Positions 1 through 9,969 of a stretch of DNA of 64,000 nt are shown here, one piece after another (position 1 is the first letter of the stretch; every line of letters begins with the position of its first letter). The notes under the pieces are model-generated. The model searched no databases. It worked only from the letters and a program-made list of their open reading frames with translations, and was not told the origin of the DNA. Origin of the DNA: Mesostigma viride (lineage: Eukaryota; Streptophyta; Mesostigmatophyceae; Mesostigmatales; Mesostigmataceae); contig RPFO01000117.1 in assembly GCA_009746045.1 (NCBI GenBank), forward strand, positions 89,939 through 153,938, given 5' to 3'. The position numbers and the translations under genes were made by a program.

Positions 1-3000
1 GCTTTAAAGGACGCATGGTCCAGGTACACAGCAATAGAACCTCTCCCTGGTATGGACAAGTCTCAGTTGCATAGAGCTATATTAATAGCACAAGCCAGGT
101 ACTACCCAGTAGAAGCACTGCTGTTAGATCAGCAATTTAGTTGCCTTGCTGGGGCAGAGGGCTGTGAAGCTATAGACCTGGCTGGGCTAGAAGATCATGA
201 GAGACAAGGTATCATTGAGAGGGCAATTAGGTCTATCAAAACCTTGGTAGCCAAAGAAGGTGAGAACCTGTTAGCTGACAGTGGGTCATACGCTGATAGG
301 GCACTGTGGGCTACTAAGATATGCCAGATACTCAATAGACGACCACTCCTGCAGACACCCTATGGTATTATCACACCAGATGGGTTACAGGCTGGGATAT
401 ACCCACCTGAGGTACTAGCTGTGTACAATGCACAGCGTGCCCACGCTGCCAGCAGATTGGCAGCCAAGGATGCCAAGCATCCACGCCCCTCCTTCAAGGA
501 AGGGGACACAGTTCTCTTCTATAAGGAGTCAGGGCTAGGGAAGGTTGGGACATGGTTAGGCCCAGCCACTATCCTTAAGTTTTCCAGCACAGGCAAGACT
601 GTGCATGTGAAACACAATGACACTGGGCATGTGCACAAGTGCTCACCTCACAGGATTAAATTGTATTACACTCCACTGTCAGACGTGGCAGAGGAGGAAG
701 AGCTGATGGTCGACAGCTCAGTACAGTTGCCTGGTATATCTGGAGTACCCAGTGAGTGGTTGTTTGGAACACACACTGGTGAGTGTGATAGCCACAACAC
801 ATGTGCACCCCAGGTCACCCTCAGTGAGCCTAGCCAGCCACAGCAGGTTAGACCACCTGTCAACGAGGGCACTAACCAAGAAGGTGGTCAGCAAGACAGC
901 ACACCTTCAGCGGTACCAGCTCAACCCATACCTACCGTGTCCAAACATGGGCTAGCAGAAGCGGTCCGCATACTGCAAGCAGCGCATAGAGCCAAAGCTC
1001 ACACTGCTGCAGGGTCAGCCAAAGTGAGTAGGGCAGGTCACAGCGACAACAATCCAGCTCTAGTCGCGGTTGACACCCAAGCTCAGGTTAGCATCATCAG
1101 TGCATTGGCTGTACCACACCTAGAGTTAGAGCCTTCCCCTTGGCAACGGGTGGCTGATTTCTCTGGGCAGGCTAGCTTGACTGTTAAAGGTCAGGTTACC
1201 TTAAACATTCTTGGTATCCCCACACCTTTTCAGGTACTGGAAGGATACACAGGAAATGCTTTGTTGGGTGATCCATTTATTTCTTACCCAGGTGTCACCA
1301 TCTCTTGTGATAGGCTTGAGGTACAGGGCCTGGGTGGGGTGTCACTTGATCATTTTCAGGTACCACTCCAGACTTTGGTTGACACACAGCCAGCCACTGT
1401 CAAATTTGTTGCACCTAAGTATGCACCTGGGCACGAGCCACGTGTGGCAGATTTGGTGCACAGTCAGAAACTGCACCCCAAAGCATTTGGATTGGGAAAG
1501 TATGATGTTGCAAAAATGTCTCCCCTCTCCTATGAGCAGATTGTCCAGGACTGTCAAACTCAGGAAGGTTTCACTAAGTGGGTTGAAGCTTTTAGAAAGG
1601 CTATGGATGAATGGGTGGTTCCAGATCCACGTAGTCCCACCCACACACCTCCAGTCACTCCCTTAGAGCGTAAGCCCAACGGGAGCAAGCACCTAAGACT
1701 TAAGTTCGTGTGCAAGCACAAGCAAGCAGCAGATGGCTCTGTCATTTTCCATGCTAGGCCTTGTGTGACTGAGTTTAAGGGATCCACTGATTTGACAGAG
1801 GCAGACCTGTATACACCTGGCATTCAGCAAACTTCTCTTAAAATTTTGCTGTCTGTTTTTCTAGGGCACATCAATCAAGGTGATGATTATGTGTGCAAAG
1901 CCACTGACATTAAACGTGCATTTCTGAAAGGCTCACCTGAAATAGCTGAGCAAGTTTGGCATGGGAAGGTGTATGTGGTCAACACACCTCAGGTGTGGTC
2001 TAAGGATATCCCACAACCATTTCTGAAAGCCAACATAGGAGTGGAAGGTCTGCAATCTGCTCCTAGAATTTTCAGAATGTCAGCTCAAGCTGTGTTTGAG
2101 AAGCTAGGTGCTCGGTATGATGACATAGACCCTTGCTTCTTTGTTGTCCCTCACCCTCATGGCATGATCATGTTTGTGTGGCATGGGGATGATCAGCTTA
2201 TTGCTGGGCCTAGGCAGGCTGTGGATGATTTTATTGCCAACGTGTCTAAGTCTTTTGAGATTGGCAAGCAGCTAGAGCTGGGCACCATTGCTATTAAGTT
2301 CTGTGGCACAATGTTGCAGCTTCAGAAGCAAGCAGATCAGTGGGTCTGTGCAATGTACTCTCCATCAGATTACATGCACAGTTGTAAGGAAGTGCTGCAG
2401 ACTAAAATCAAACCTTGTGACTGTCCCACCATTAGGGGCAAGCTGGGGTGGTTGTGTTCTACTTGTGCACCACACTTGGCAGTAGTCAGCAGGGTTGATG
2501 ATGCAGTTCTTATGCAGGTAGGCCACAAGGCTATCAACAAGCTCCTGCAGGCTGGTCCACCCCTTATCTTGCATTCCCTGGAACTCTTTAAGCCCATTCA
2601 CATTCAGGCTATAATGGACAGTTCCATGGAATCACGGCAGATTACTCAACTGCAGGCTAGGGAGGCTGGCTTATTTTTTGTACAAAATGCTGACCAACCC
2701 ATGTCACTCATCTCATGGTATAGCAGGCTACATAGGCGTAAAGCTGTTAGTAGCAATGCTGCTGAGTGCAGGGCAGTTGTGTCAGCTGTGCTACATGCCA
2801 GGTATCTCAATCATGTCCTGGTTTGGTTACAGAAGCAAGCAGGCAGTCAGGCTGGGGTGGTGGCTCACTTGCACACCGACAGTCAATCTCTCCTCAGTTT
2901 CCTTGACAACCCTTATGCTGTGCATACTGATTTGGACTGGGTGATCCTGAAACAGGAGTGCACCTACTGGGAGTCTACCAATCATGTGCCGGACAAGGCC

Positions 3001-3120
3001 AACGCCGCGGATGCGTTGACCAAGGTGCCCCAGCTAGCACCTGAGCAGTACCAACTGCTCTATCACATGATGAACCCCTACGGCAAGCAGGCCAGCCTGC
3101 CCCCGCCGGTAGACACCTAG
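1..3120 (+). CDS. Copia-like Pol, 5'-truncated by window: integrase, protease-like, reverse transcriptase, RNase H
   Basis: The frame is open from base 1, so the true start lies upstream of the window; the stop is TAG at 3118. Integrase core: second catalytic Asp in LLLDQQ (127) and Glu in GIIERA (217), an unusually short spacing of 29 residues. A retropepsin-like domain follows at about 1050-1340 (VDTQAQVSIIS at 1072, then LLGDPF with Asp at 1270); Gln replaces the usual Gly of the DTG triad. Copia-type reverse transcriptase spans about 1530-2330, with Asp in ATDIKRAF (1906) and HGDD (2182) in place of the usual YVDD. RNase H spans about 2600-3060 with Asp 2617, Glu 2764, Asp 2878 and Asp 3010. 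No frame break is seen, so this copy may be functional. Confidence 0.88.
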   Translation, partial: ALKDAWSRYTAIEPLPGMDKSQLHRAILIAQARYYPVEALLLDQQFSCLAGAEGCEAIDLAGLEDHERQGIIERAIRSIKTLVAKEGENLLADSGSYADRALWATKICQILNRRPLLQTPYGIITPDGLQAGIYPPEVLAVYNAQRAHAASRLAAKDAKHPRPSFKEGDTVLFYKESGLGKVGTWLGPATILKFSSTGKTVHVKHNDTGHVHKCSPHRIKLYYTPLSDVAEEEELMVDSSVQLPGISGVPSEWLFGTHTGECDSHNTCAPQVTLSEPSQPQQVRPPVNEGTNQEGGQQDSTPSAVPAQPIPTVSKHGLAEAVRILQAAHRAKAHTAAGSAKVSRAGHSDNNPALVAVDTQAQVSIISALAVPHLELEPSPWQRVADFSGQASLTVKGQVTLNILGIPTPFQVLEGYTGNALLGDPFISYPGVTISCDRLEVQGLGGVSLDHFQVPLQTLVDTQPATVKFVAPKYAPGHEPRVADLVHSQKLHPKAFGLGKYDVAKMSPLSYEQIVQDCQTQEGFTKWVEAFRKAMDEWVVPDPRSPTHTPPVTPLERKPNGSKHLRLKFVCKHKQAADGSVIFHARPCVTEFKGSTDLTEADLYTPGIQQTSLKILLSVFLGHINQGDDYVCKATDIKRAFLKGSPEIAEQVWHGKVYVVNTPQVWSKDIPQPFLKANIGVEGLQSAPRIFRMSAQAVFEKLGARYDDIDPCFFVVPHPHGMIMFVWHGDDQLIAGPRQAVDDFIANVSKSFEIGKQLELGTIAIKFCGTMLQLQKQADQWVCAMYSPSDYMHSCKEVLQTKIKPCDCPTIRGKLGWLCSTCAPHLAVVSRVDDAVLMQVGHKAINKLLQAGPPLILHSLELFKPIHIQAIMDSSMESRQITQLQAREAGLFFVQNADQPMSLISWYSRLHRRKAVSSNAAECRAVVSAVLHARYLNHVLVWLQKQAGSQAGVVAHLHTDSQSLLSFLDNPYAVHTDLDWVILKQECTYWESTNHVPDKANAADALTKVPQLAPEQYQLLYHMMNPYGKQASLPPPVDT

Positions 3121-4559
3121 TCCACCCCTCCCCAGGGAGGGTGGCTAGTCTCCCCACCCCTACTATGGGGCAACCCCTGTCAGGGGGTAGGGGTACCCAG
3201 ACCCAGGCCCAGGCCACGGGGTGTCTTATCATCAGCACTAGCTCCTGGGGAGGAGCTGAACCTGTATGCCTTGTAAGCCCTGTTTTATGGTGAATAAATG
3301 GAGTCTCTTTGACCTCGTCTCTCTCATGGAATTTCGTTAGCTCGTCTCTTGGGAGGTGAGCTGTCAATCCTTCACAAGTGTGTCATTGTGTCAGTCATGG
3401 TGACAGTACTTGTACATGGCATTGTTATGTGGCTGGGTCATGTTCATGGTTACCTTGTACATGTGCATGTGCATGTGCATGTAACGTGTGACAGTCTTAG
3501 TCCTGTGACTGTGCCTGTTGTGTTTATGCTGCCATCTGGTCCCAGGACCTGTGGTAGGGTGATGGGCAGTCCACCCATTCGCCATGTGCAAATCAAGTGG
3601 AGAACCAGTTCCCACTTGTCAGTTGCCTGTGCTTACCACCATGTGGCACTCACAGGTATCTGGCTGCTCTGGCCCAGGTCAGCAGTGGCAAAACATCAGG
3701 TCCTAAGCACCTGGGGAAGACCTCTGGTTTCACTAGAGTCATCCCATTGGTTTTTGGGAAGTGGATGTTGCATGGGGTTCCATCCACAAGTGGCAATCAA
3801 GCCCCCCTTTTTCTACCATCTGCAGTGACAGATGCCAGGGAAATGACGACAATTCGCTCCTTCAAAGATGGAAACTGGGCACTCCTTATATGCTGTGACA
3901 TGTGACTTGCATGACGTCCTGTGTGACGAATGGCCGCAGTACCTCATTTATGTTTTCCCCACTATTGAGGGGGAGGAACCCCCGTAGTGCTTGGCAGGGT
4001 TAAATCAGCAGTCAGCATCAGTATAGTCCGTTTCTGGGGCCCTTCTCTAATCCAGTTGTGACTGTATGGGCTCTGGTTGCCTTGCAACGGTTGGTAGGTC
4101 AGACTTGGAGCATGTTCCAATCTGAAAGAAAACATAATGGGAGTTAGCTGAGATACCTCGAGGCTGACTTGTGGCCGGAGCCACACAGGGGAACATACAG
4201 TGTGACCGGAGTTATTCTGGCGGAGACAGAATAACGGTGCCGAGCGCCGGTTGTGGCGCGACGCACACACGTGTACGCAAGTTACGTAGCTAGCAACTAG
4301 TCTAGTGGACGTTGTGCGTAGTAACGTTGCTCCAGGTCTAGAAGCCTCTAGAACCTGGACACGTGGCGGACAAGTGAGCGTAGTCCAGTTGTCCTAGGGA
4401 TCTCGTGTGAGTGATGTGTCCACGACATATAATGTGTGCCCACATATGGAGTGAATAATGACAAGGAACGCCCGATCCCTGGCGTTGCTGCAGCCATCAT
4501 TCTCACACTGAGTCCCCAACGTCTCCGACGTACATCTATATATCTAACTTGGATTAGAC
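3121..4559 (+). other. Non-coding block between retrotransposon copies (LTR plus leader)
   Basis: This block follows the pol stop of copy 1 and precedes the gag ATG of copy 2, so it should contain 3' LTR, 5' LTR and leader functions. AATAAA occurs at 3293 and TTGTAA just before it at 3271, a plausible polyadenylation region. A TATA-like CATATAAT lies near 4426. I find no obvious long direct repeat inside the block, so it does not look like two separate LTRs. A short run of alternating CATGTG lies near 3460-3480. No convincing gene is present. Confidence 0.5.
3142..3326 (+). mobile_element. Candidate short LTR (185 bp)
   Basis: This segment starts with TG right after the purine-rich CAGGGAGGG and ends with CA in CTCTCTCA. 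It is followed at once by TGGAATTTCG, which has the TGG that starts most tRNA primer-binding sites. It contains AATAAA near its 3' end. This fits the grammar PPT, TG..CA, PBS, but no second copy is in view to confirm the borders, and the tRNA was not identified. A longer LTR extending further towards 4500 is an alternative. Confidence 0.3.
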
Positions 4560-7500
4560 ATGGCGCCGAAGAACTCGGAAGCTAAGAACAACAATGTCCG
4601 TCCCACCCTTCAGCGGGGAGGGGCAGGAAACGGTCGGGGTCGGCCTCCCGCTAACCGGGAGCCCCCCATTACCACGAGACTGCCTTTCACGGCGTCTCAG
4701 AGGAGAATGTCTCCTCGCAGTTCCCCACCGCGGGAGCGTGACGAAAATGTCACCTACCGCATGGTGGTGGCGGACAACCCTCGCCGGCAGCGTGAAGCTG
4801 TCGCTGCCGAGGAGTCTGCCCCCCAGGGGAACCGGGGCACCGGGACTCGCAACGAGTCCGAGGTTGCCCCGCACCTCATGCCACCCGCCCCAGGGCGACA
4901 GGTGGAAGAGGATTCCTCCTCTATGGAGGAGGGGGAGGCTTCACCCTCTCCTAGGAGAGAGGTGACCTCCGGCCAGACGAGGTCATCGTCTGGCAATACC
5001 TCTGTCGGGAGGGCGCTGGCAGGCATGAGCCTCGGCGCGAACCCGACCCCTGCGTCCCAGGACGCAGGTGAGGTTTATGTTGACGGTTGGGGCCAGCTCC
5101 CCTTCAAGATCCCGGTGCGTAATGCACCAAATTTTCTGCCTTTCGACGGCTGGCGACTCCGCCAGCAGAGTACCCTCCCTGGCGGCTTCGTCCTGACCAA
5201 GTTCGCGGTTCAGGCGGTGGCGGCCGAGCTCCCGGAGGACGTCCATTGTCGTTTTTCGCATGTTCAGGTTGCGATTTTGATCCGGCTGTACTTCTTGGCC
5301 GTGAGACAAGGAGTAACGGCTCTCGACATGTATTCGGAGGCTCGCCAGGTGGCAGCGGCCACGGTGGTGGCCAAGCCACCTCGGCCGGCCGAGGAGATGC
5401 CAAGGATGCCACCTGTCGTGCCAGTCGGCTGGGGACCTGCGACGGCATCCCCTGGTTCGGCAGCGACATCGACTGCGTCGCAGCAGCTGGCTGCAACTGT
5501 GTCGCCCCCGGCGTCGGCGGCGACCTTGCCGGCCGCGGCATCCAAGACTGCAGCACCGGTGGGCGCCCCGTCTTCTCCAGCGGTGGCAGCGACAGCGACA
5601 GCGACAGCGACAGCAGCAGCGACAGCGACAGCGGCAGCGACCCCTAGGCGGGCGGAGGGCAAGCGCCAGCCGCCTCCCCACGACACACCCGCCGCTGAGT
5701 CGGCACCGTCGGCATCAGCCGACAACACCAACGCCATCACCACCCACCCCCCACGAAGGCGGGTGCTTCGGCACCCCCATCGCAGTCCCAAGCCCCCGGC
5801 AGGGCCGGCAAGGGACCTGCCACGGCCCAGGCCGTGGCAAGGGATCATCCATCTCCCCCAGGGGAGGAGGATGTGGCCATGGAGACAGCCGAGGCACGCA
5901 TCCCTGGGGATGACGTCGTCTCACTCCGTGAGCCAACCCTTTGGCGCGCAGTCCAGCGCTGCGCCCAGGGTATCCAAGGGGTGGCCAGCGAGAGGCTGGA
6001 CGACAGGTTGGCTGAACACACCAGCCTGTTGTGTGCGATCATCTATCATTTGCTCGATCAACCCTCGATTGAGCCGATGACCAGGAGGATGTGCGAGGCA
6101 CTCCTGCCCGCCCTGCAGACCTTGCTGCGAGGCAAGAAGATCAGGGTGAACCTGGGCGTGATGGTGGAGATGGTGCAGACGTTGCACCGGGTGTGCATGC
6201 AGCAAGCAAGTATGTATCTCCCCACTTGGTTGCGTGTACAGACAGGTAGCCAGCAGGGGGGGACGTGCAGCAGACAAGCTCATCTAGCAGTGAGGATAGT
6301 GATGTTTCTCTCACCCCTACCTTTGAGCAATGGGAAGCAGCTAGGGCACGCAAGAGGCAGGCACAGAGTCAGGGTGTGCAGGGGGGCATGGACATGTCAT
6401 CTTCACCAACACATGTTGTGCAGGCACCTAACCCCCCAGTGCAGCCAGCCACGCGTAGCAGGCCCTCACAGGTCTCACCTAGCATCCCAAACACTGCCAA
6501 TGCTGCTACATCCCCAGGCAGGTCTTCCTCTCCCTCTCCCTCTTCACCATCTCAGGATTGGCCAGTCTATAACGAGCATAGGCCAATTGACAGGATTATG
6601 GTGAGGGGGCTGCCAGAGGGGTATACTAGGCAGCAGGGTGCTCAGCTTCTTCTCTCTCTCAAGCTTGCTAGGGAGGAGCTGAATATCAAGAACTGGTTTG
6701 GGGCACTCATGCAGGGTGATTTCTTCCACCAATCCAATCCCTCCATCCAGCACTTGGTATCCATATATCAGCAAAGATATCCCAGGTGGCAGGATACACA
6801 GGGTAGGGAGCCATGGGAGAATTTTCTGCGTGATCTGCATGAACTGTTGTCTGCTCCCACCACTGTTGACATGTACTCTGCGTTTAACTGGGTGAAAACC
6901 TATAAGGTAGAAACTCAGAACTATGTAGCAGAGATTAAGAAGTGGGAACTTGCAGTGAAGGCCCACCCCGAGGTTAGCAAGCTAGATCACAAGTGGCTTG
7001 TTCATTCCCTGCTCGAGAAGCTTAACCTTGATCGTAACACCTTTGCCATGATCACCACAGGCTTGGCCACCCATTGGGAGTCGATGAAAGAGGCTCTCGA
7101 TTATGTTAAGTTAGCCCTGGGTCCACTGTGTCAGGACTCAGCCCCTCCCCCCTCTACCTCTTCCCCCCCTGCGGTCAAGCGGGCACGGGGGGAGGAATCA
7201 GATGAGGAGGGTAAGGCCAGGAAGGCCAAGGACAAGCGTCCTGTGACGCTAGGGGAGGTGAAGACTCTTATGAGTCAGTTTGTTAAGAGCCTCAAGGGCA
7301 AGGGCAAGGGCAAGGGCAAGGGCAAGGGCAAGGGGCAGGGGAAGGGGAAGGGTAGGTCATCCCCCCCAGGGGGGAACGCTAACAAGTCTTCTGGGGCTGG
7401 GTCCTCCACCCCCAAGAAGGATGTGAAATGTGTGCGTTGTGGGCGTCGTGGACACAGCAAGGACAAGTGCCACAAACACAAGGAGCACCTGGCGCACCTG

Positions 7501-7686
7501 GAGGTGCTCTGCCACAAGTGCCTGGGACCGCCTCACGGGGACCCCGCCAAGTGCACCAAGGAGCCGTGGCAGCCCCTCAATGTAAGTCCTCACACCCTCA
7601 CACGTGTCATGATGAGTCGTGTCCCCTACACCACCCAATATCCAGCTCCACTGCCCAGGCAGGGACACAGGATGGGAGGATGTTGA
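4560..7686 (+). pseudogene. Copia-like Gag, reading frame split in three
   Basis: The start is ATG at 4560 (MAPKNSEAK). The first segment stays in frame to about 5750 and has an Ala/Thr-rich tract coded by GCGACA repeats near 5588-5640. Homology-free but natural-looking coding then continues in another frame (about 5750-6209), and again in a third (6254-7686). The first switch lies at a C6 run (5747-5752). The second can be explained by a 44-nt GT-AG intron. The last segment ends with a Lys-Gly tract (7298-7350) and two zinc knuckles: a CCHC motif CVRCGRRGHSKDKC near 7428, and a variant with CX2CX4HX5C near 7512. It overlaps pol in the -1 frame. Gag is the capsid and RNA-binding protein of the element. 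Confidence 0.65.
6210..6253 (+). other. Possible 44-nt intron in gag
   Basis: The segment begins GTATGT and ends with CCAG. Removing it joins the frame ending ...CMQQA to the frame beginning TGGDVQQTSSSSSED through a split ACA codon, with no stop. An intron in genomic retrotransposon RNA would need to be retained for transposition, so a degenerate frame is the main alternative. Confidence 0.35.
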
Positions 7687-9969
7687 CAGGATGTCAAGTT
7701 AATTCTGTTACCTCTCACTCTCCACCTTCATGCTCAGCTGTCAAGGCTGTAAGCAAGGTTGGCAAAGTGCTGAAGTATTACACAGAAACCTCTGACAGTG
7801 AACCCAGGTTCACCTCCTTGATACCCAAGGTGTCCAGGGTCATGACCCAAGCTCTTAGTAACATCAGTTATGAGGAGCTGGCATTGCAACTGCACTTACT
7901 GTATGGTCATGAGACATGTGCAGAGGTGGTAGCAGCTGCATTGGGAGGTACGGCACTCAGGAAGGCATGTCAGCTGATCAGAAAACACTGTCAGCACTGC
8001 CAAATGTATGCACCTAAACCACCCAAGTGGCATGTAGCTACACCACCTAAGTGCAAGGGCAGAGTGGTCGGGGATGTGTTCCATATTAAGGGACAGCCCT
8101 ATCTGGCTTTAAAGGACGCATGGTCCAGGTACACAGCAATAGAACCTCTCCCTGGTATGGACAAGTCTCAGTTGCATAGAGCTATATTAATAGCACAAGC
8201 CAGGTACTACCCAGTAGAAGCACTGCTGTTAGATCAGCAATTTAGTTGCCTTGCTGGGGCAGAGGGCTGTGAAGCTATAGACCTGGCTGGGCTAGAAGAT
8301 CATGAGAGACAAGGTATCATTGAGAGGGCAATTAGGTCTATCAAAACCTTGGTAGCCAAAGAAGGTGAGAACCTGTTAGCTGACAGTGGGTCATACGCTG
8401 ATAGGGCACTGTGGGCTACTAAGATATGCCAGATACTCAATAGACGACCACTCCTGCAGACACCCTATGGTATTATCACACCAGATGGGTTACAGGCTGG
8501 GATATACCCACCTGAGGTACTAGCTGTGTACAATGCACAGCGTGCCCACGCTGCCAGCAGATTGGCAGCCAAGGATGCCAAGCATCCACGCCCCTCCTTC
8601 AAGGAAGGGGACACAGTTCTCTTCTATAAGGAGTCAGGGCTAGGGAAGGTTGGGACATGGTTAGGCCCAGCCACTATCCTTAAGTTTTCCAGCACAGGCA
8701 AGACTGTGCATGTGAAACACAATGACACTGGGCATGTGCACAAGTGCTCACCTCACAGGATTAAATTGTATTACACTCCACTGTCAGACGTGGCAGAGGA
8801 GGAAGAGCTGATGGTCGACAGCTCAGTACAGTTGCCTGGTATATCTGGAGTACCCAGTGAGTGGTTGTTTGGAACACACACTGGTGAGTGTGATAGCCAC
8901 AACACATGTGCACCCCAGGTCACCCTCAGTGAGCCTAGCCAGCCACAGCAGGTTAGACCACCTGTCAACGAGGGCACTAACCAAGAAGGTGGTCAGCAAG
9001 ACAGCACACCTTCAGCGGTACCAGCTCAACCCATACCTACCGTGTCCAAACATGGGCTAGCAGAAGCGGTCCGCATACTGCAAGCAGCGCATAGAGCCAA
9101 AGCTCACACTGCTGCAGGGTCAGCCAAAGTGAGTAGGGCAGGTCACAGCGACAACAATCCAGCTCTAGTCGCGGTTGACACCCAAGCTCAGGTTAGCATC
9201 ATCAGTGCATTGGCTGTACCACACCTAGAGTTAGAGCCTTCCCCTTGGCAACGGGTGGCTGATTTCTCTGGGCAGGCTAGCTTGACTGTTAAAGGTCAGG
9301 TTACCTTAAACATTCTTGGTATCCCCACACCTTTTCAGGTACTGGAAGGATACACAGGAAATGCTTTGTTGGGTGATCCATTTATTTCTTACCCAGGTGT
9401 CACCATCTCTTGTGATAGGCTTGAGGTACAGGGCCTGGGTGGGGTGTCACTTGATCATTTTCAGGTACCACTCCAGACTTTGGTTGACACACAGCCAGCC
9501 ACTGTCAAATTTGTTGCACCTAAGTATGCACCTGGGCACGAGCCACGTGTGGCAGATTTGGTGCACAGTCAGAAACTGCACCCCAAAGCATTTGGATTGG
9601 GAAAGTATGATGTTGCAAAAATGTCTCCCCTCTCCTATGAACAGATTGTCCAGGACTGTCAAACTCAGGAAGGTTTCACTAAGTGGGTTGAAGCTTTTAG
9701 AAAGGCTATGGATGAATGGGTGGTTCCAGATCCACGTAGTCCCACCCACACACCTCCAGTCACTCCCTTAGAGCGTAAGCCCACCGGGAGCAAGCACCTA
9801 AGACTTAAGTTCGTGTGCAAGCACAAGCAAGCAGCAGATGGCTCTGTCATTTTCCATGCTAGGCCTTGTGTGACTGAGTTTAAGGGATCCACTGATTTGA
9901 CAGAGGCAGACCTGTATACACCTGGCATTCAGCAAACTTCTCTTAAAATTTTGCTGTCTGTTTTTCTAG
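7428..9969 (+). pseudogene. Copia-like Pol, 3'-truncated copy
   Basis: This frame overlaps the end of gag in -1 phase, consistent with frameshifted Gag-Pol translation; no slippery site was pinned down. The integrase zinc-binding region is visible as HLLYGHET followed by CQHC (about 7890-8010). Catalytic Asp GDVF is at 8073, then the second Asp and the Glu as in copy 1. The retropepsin-like domain with DTQ follows. The protein ends abruptly early in reverse transcriptase after SVFL, where the 40-bp minisatellite begins, so the catalytic RT Asp residues and RNase H are missing and this copy cannot be autonomous. Confidence 0.8.

Larger units (their letters stand above)
1..9969 (+). mobile_element. 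Tandem Ty1/copia-like LTR retrotransposon copies
   Basis: Bases 1-1864 and 8106-9969 are the same sequence at an offset of 8105 bp. I see two substitutions: G/A at 1536 versus 9641, and A/C at 1679 versus 9784, which gives Asn to Thr. Copy 1 lacks its 5' part because of the window edge. Copy 2 runs from gag at 4560 and stops matching after 9969, inside reverse transcriptase. Only 1.4 kb (3121-4559) separates the end of copy 1 pol from copy 2 gag, so the two internal regions probably share one LTR block. The high identity implies recent duplication or insertion. Confidence 0.85.

Noticed and set aside
5246-5848. Alternative frames in the GCGACA/Ala-Thr tract of gag on both strands
   Set aside because: Low-complexity shadows of the gag N-terminal frame.
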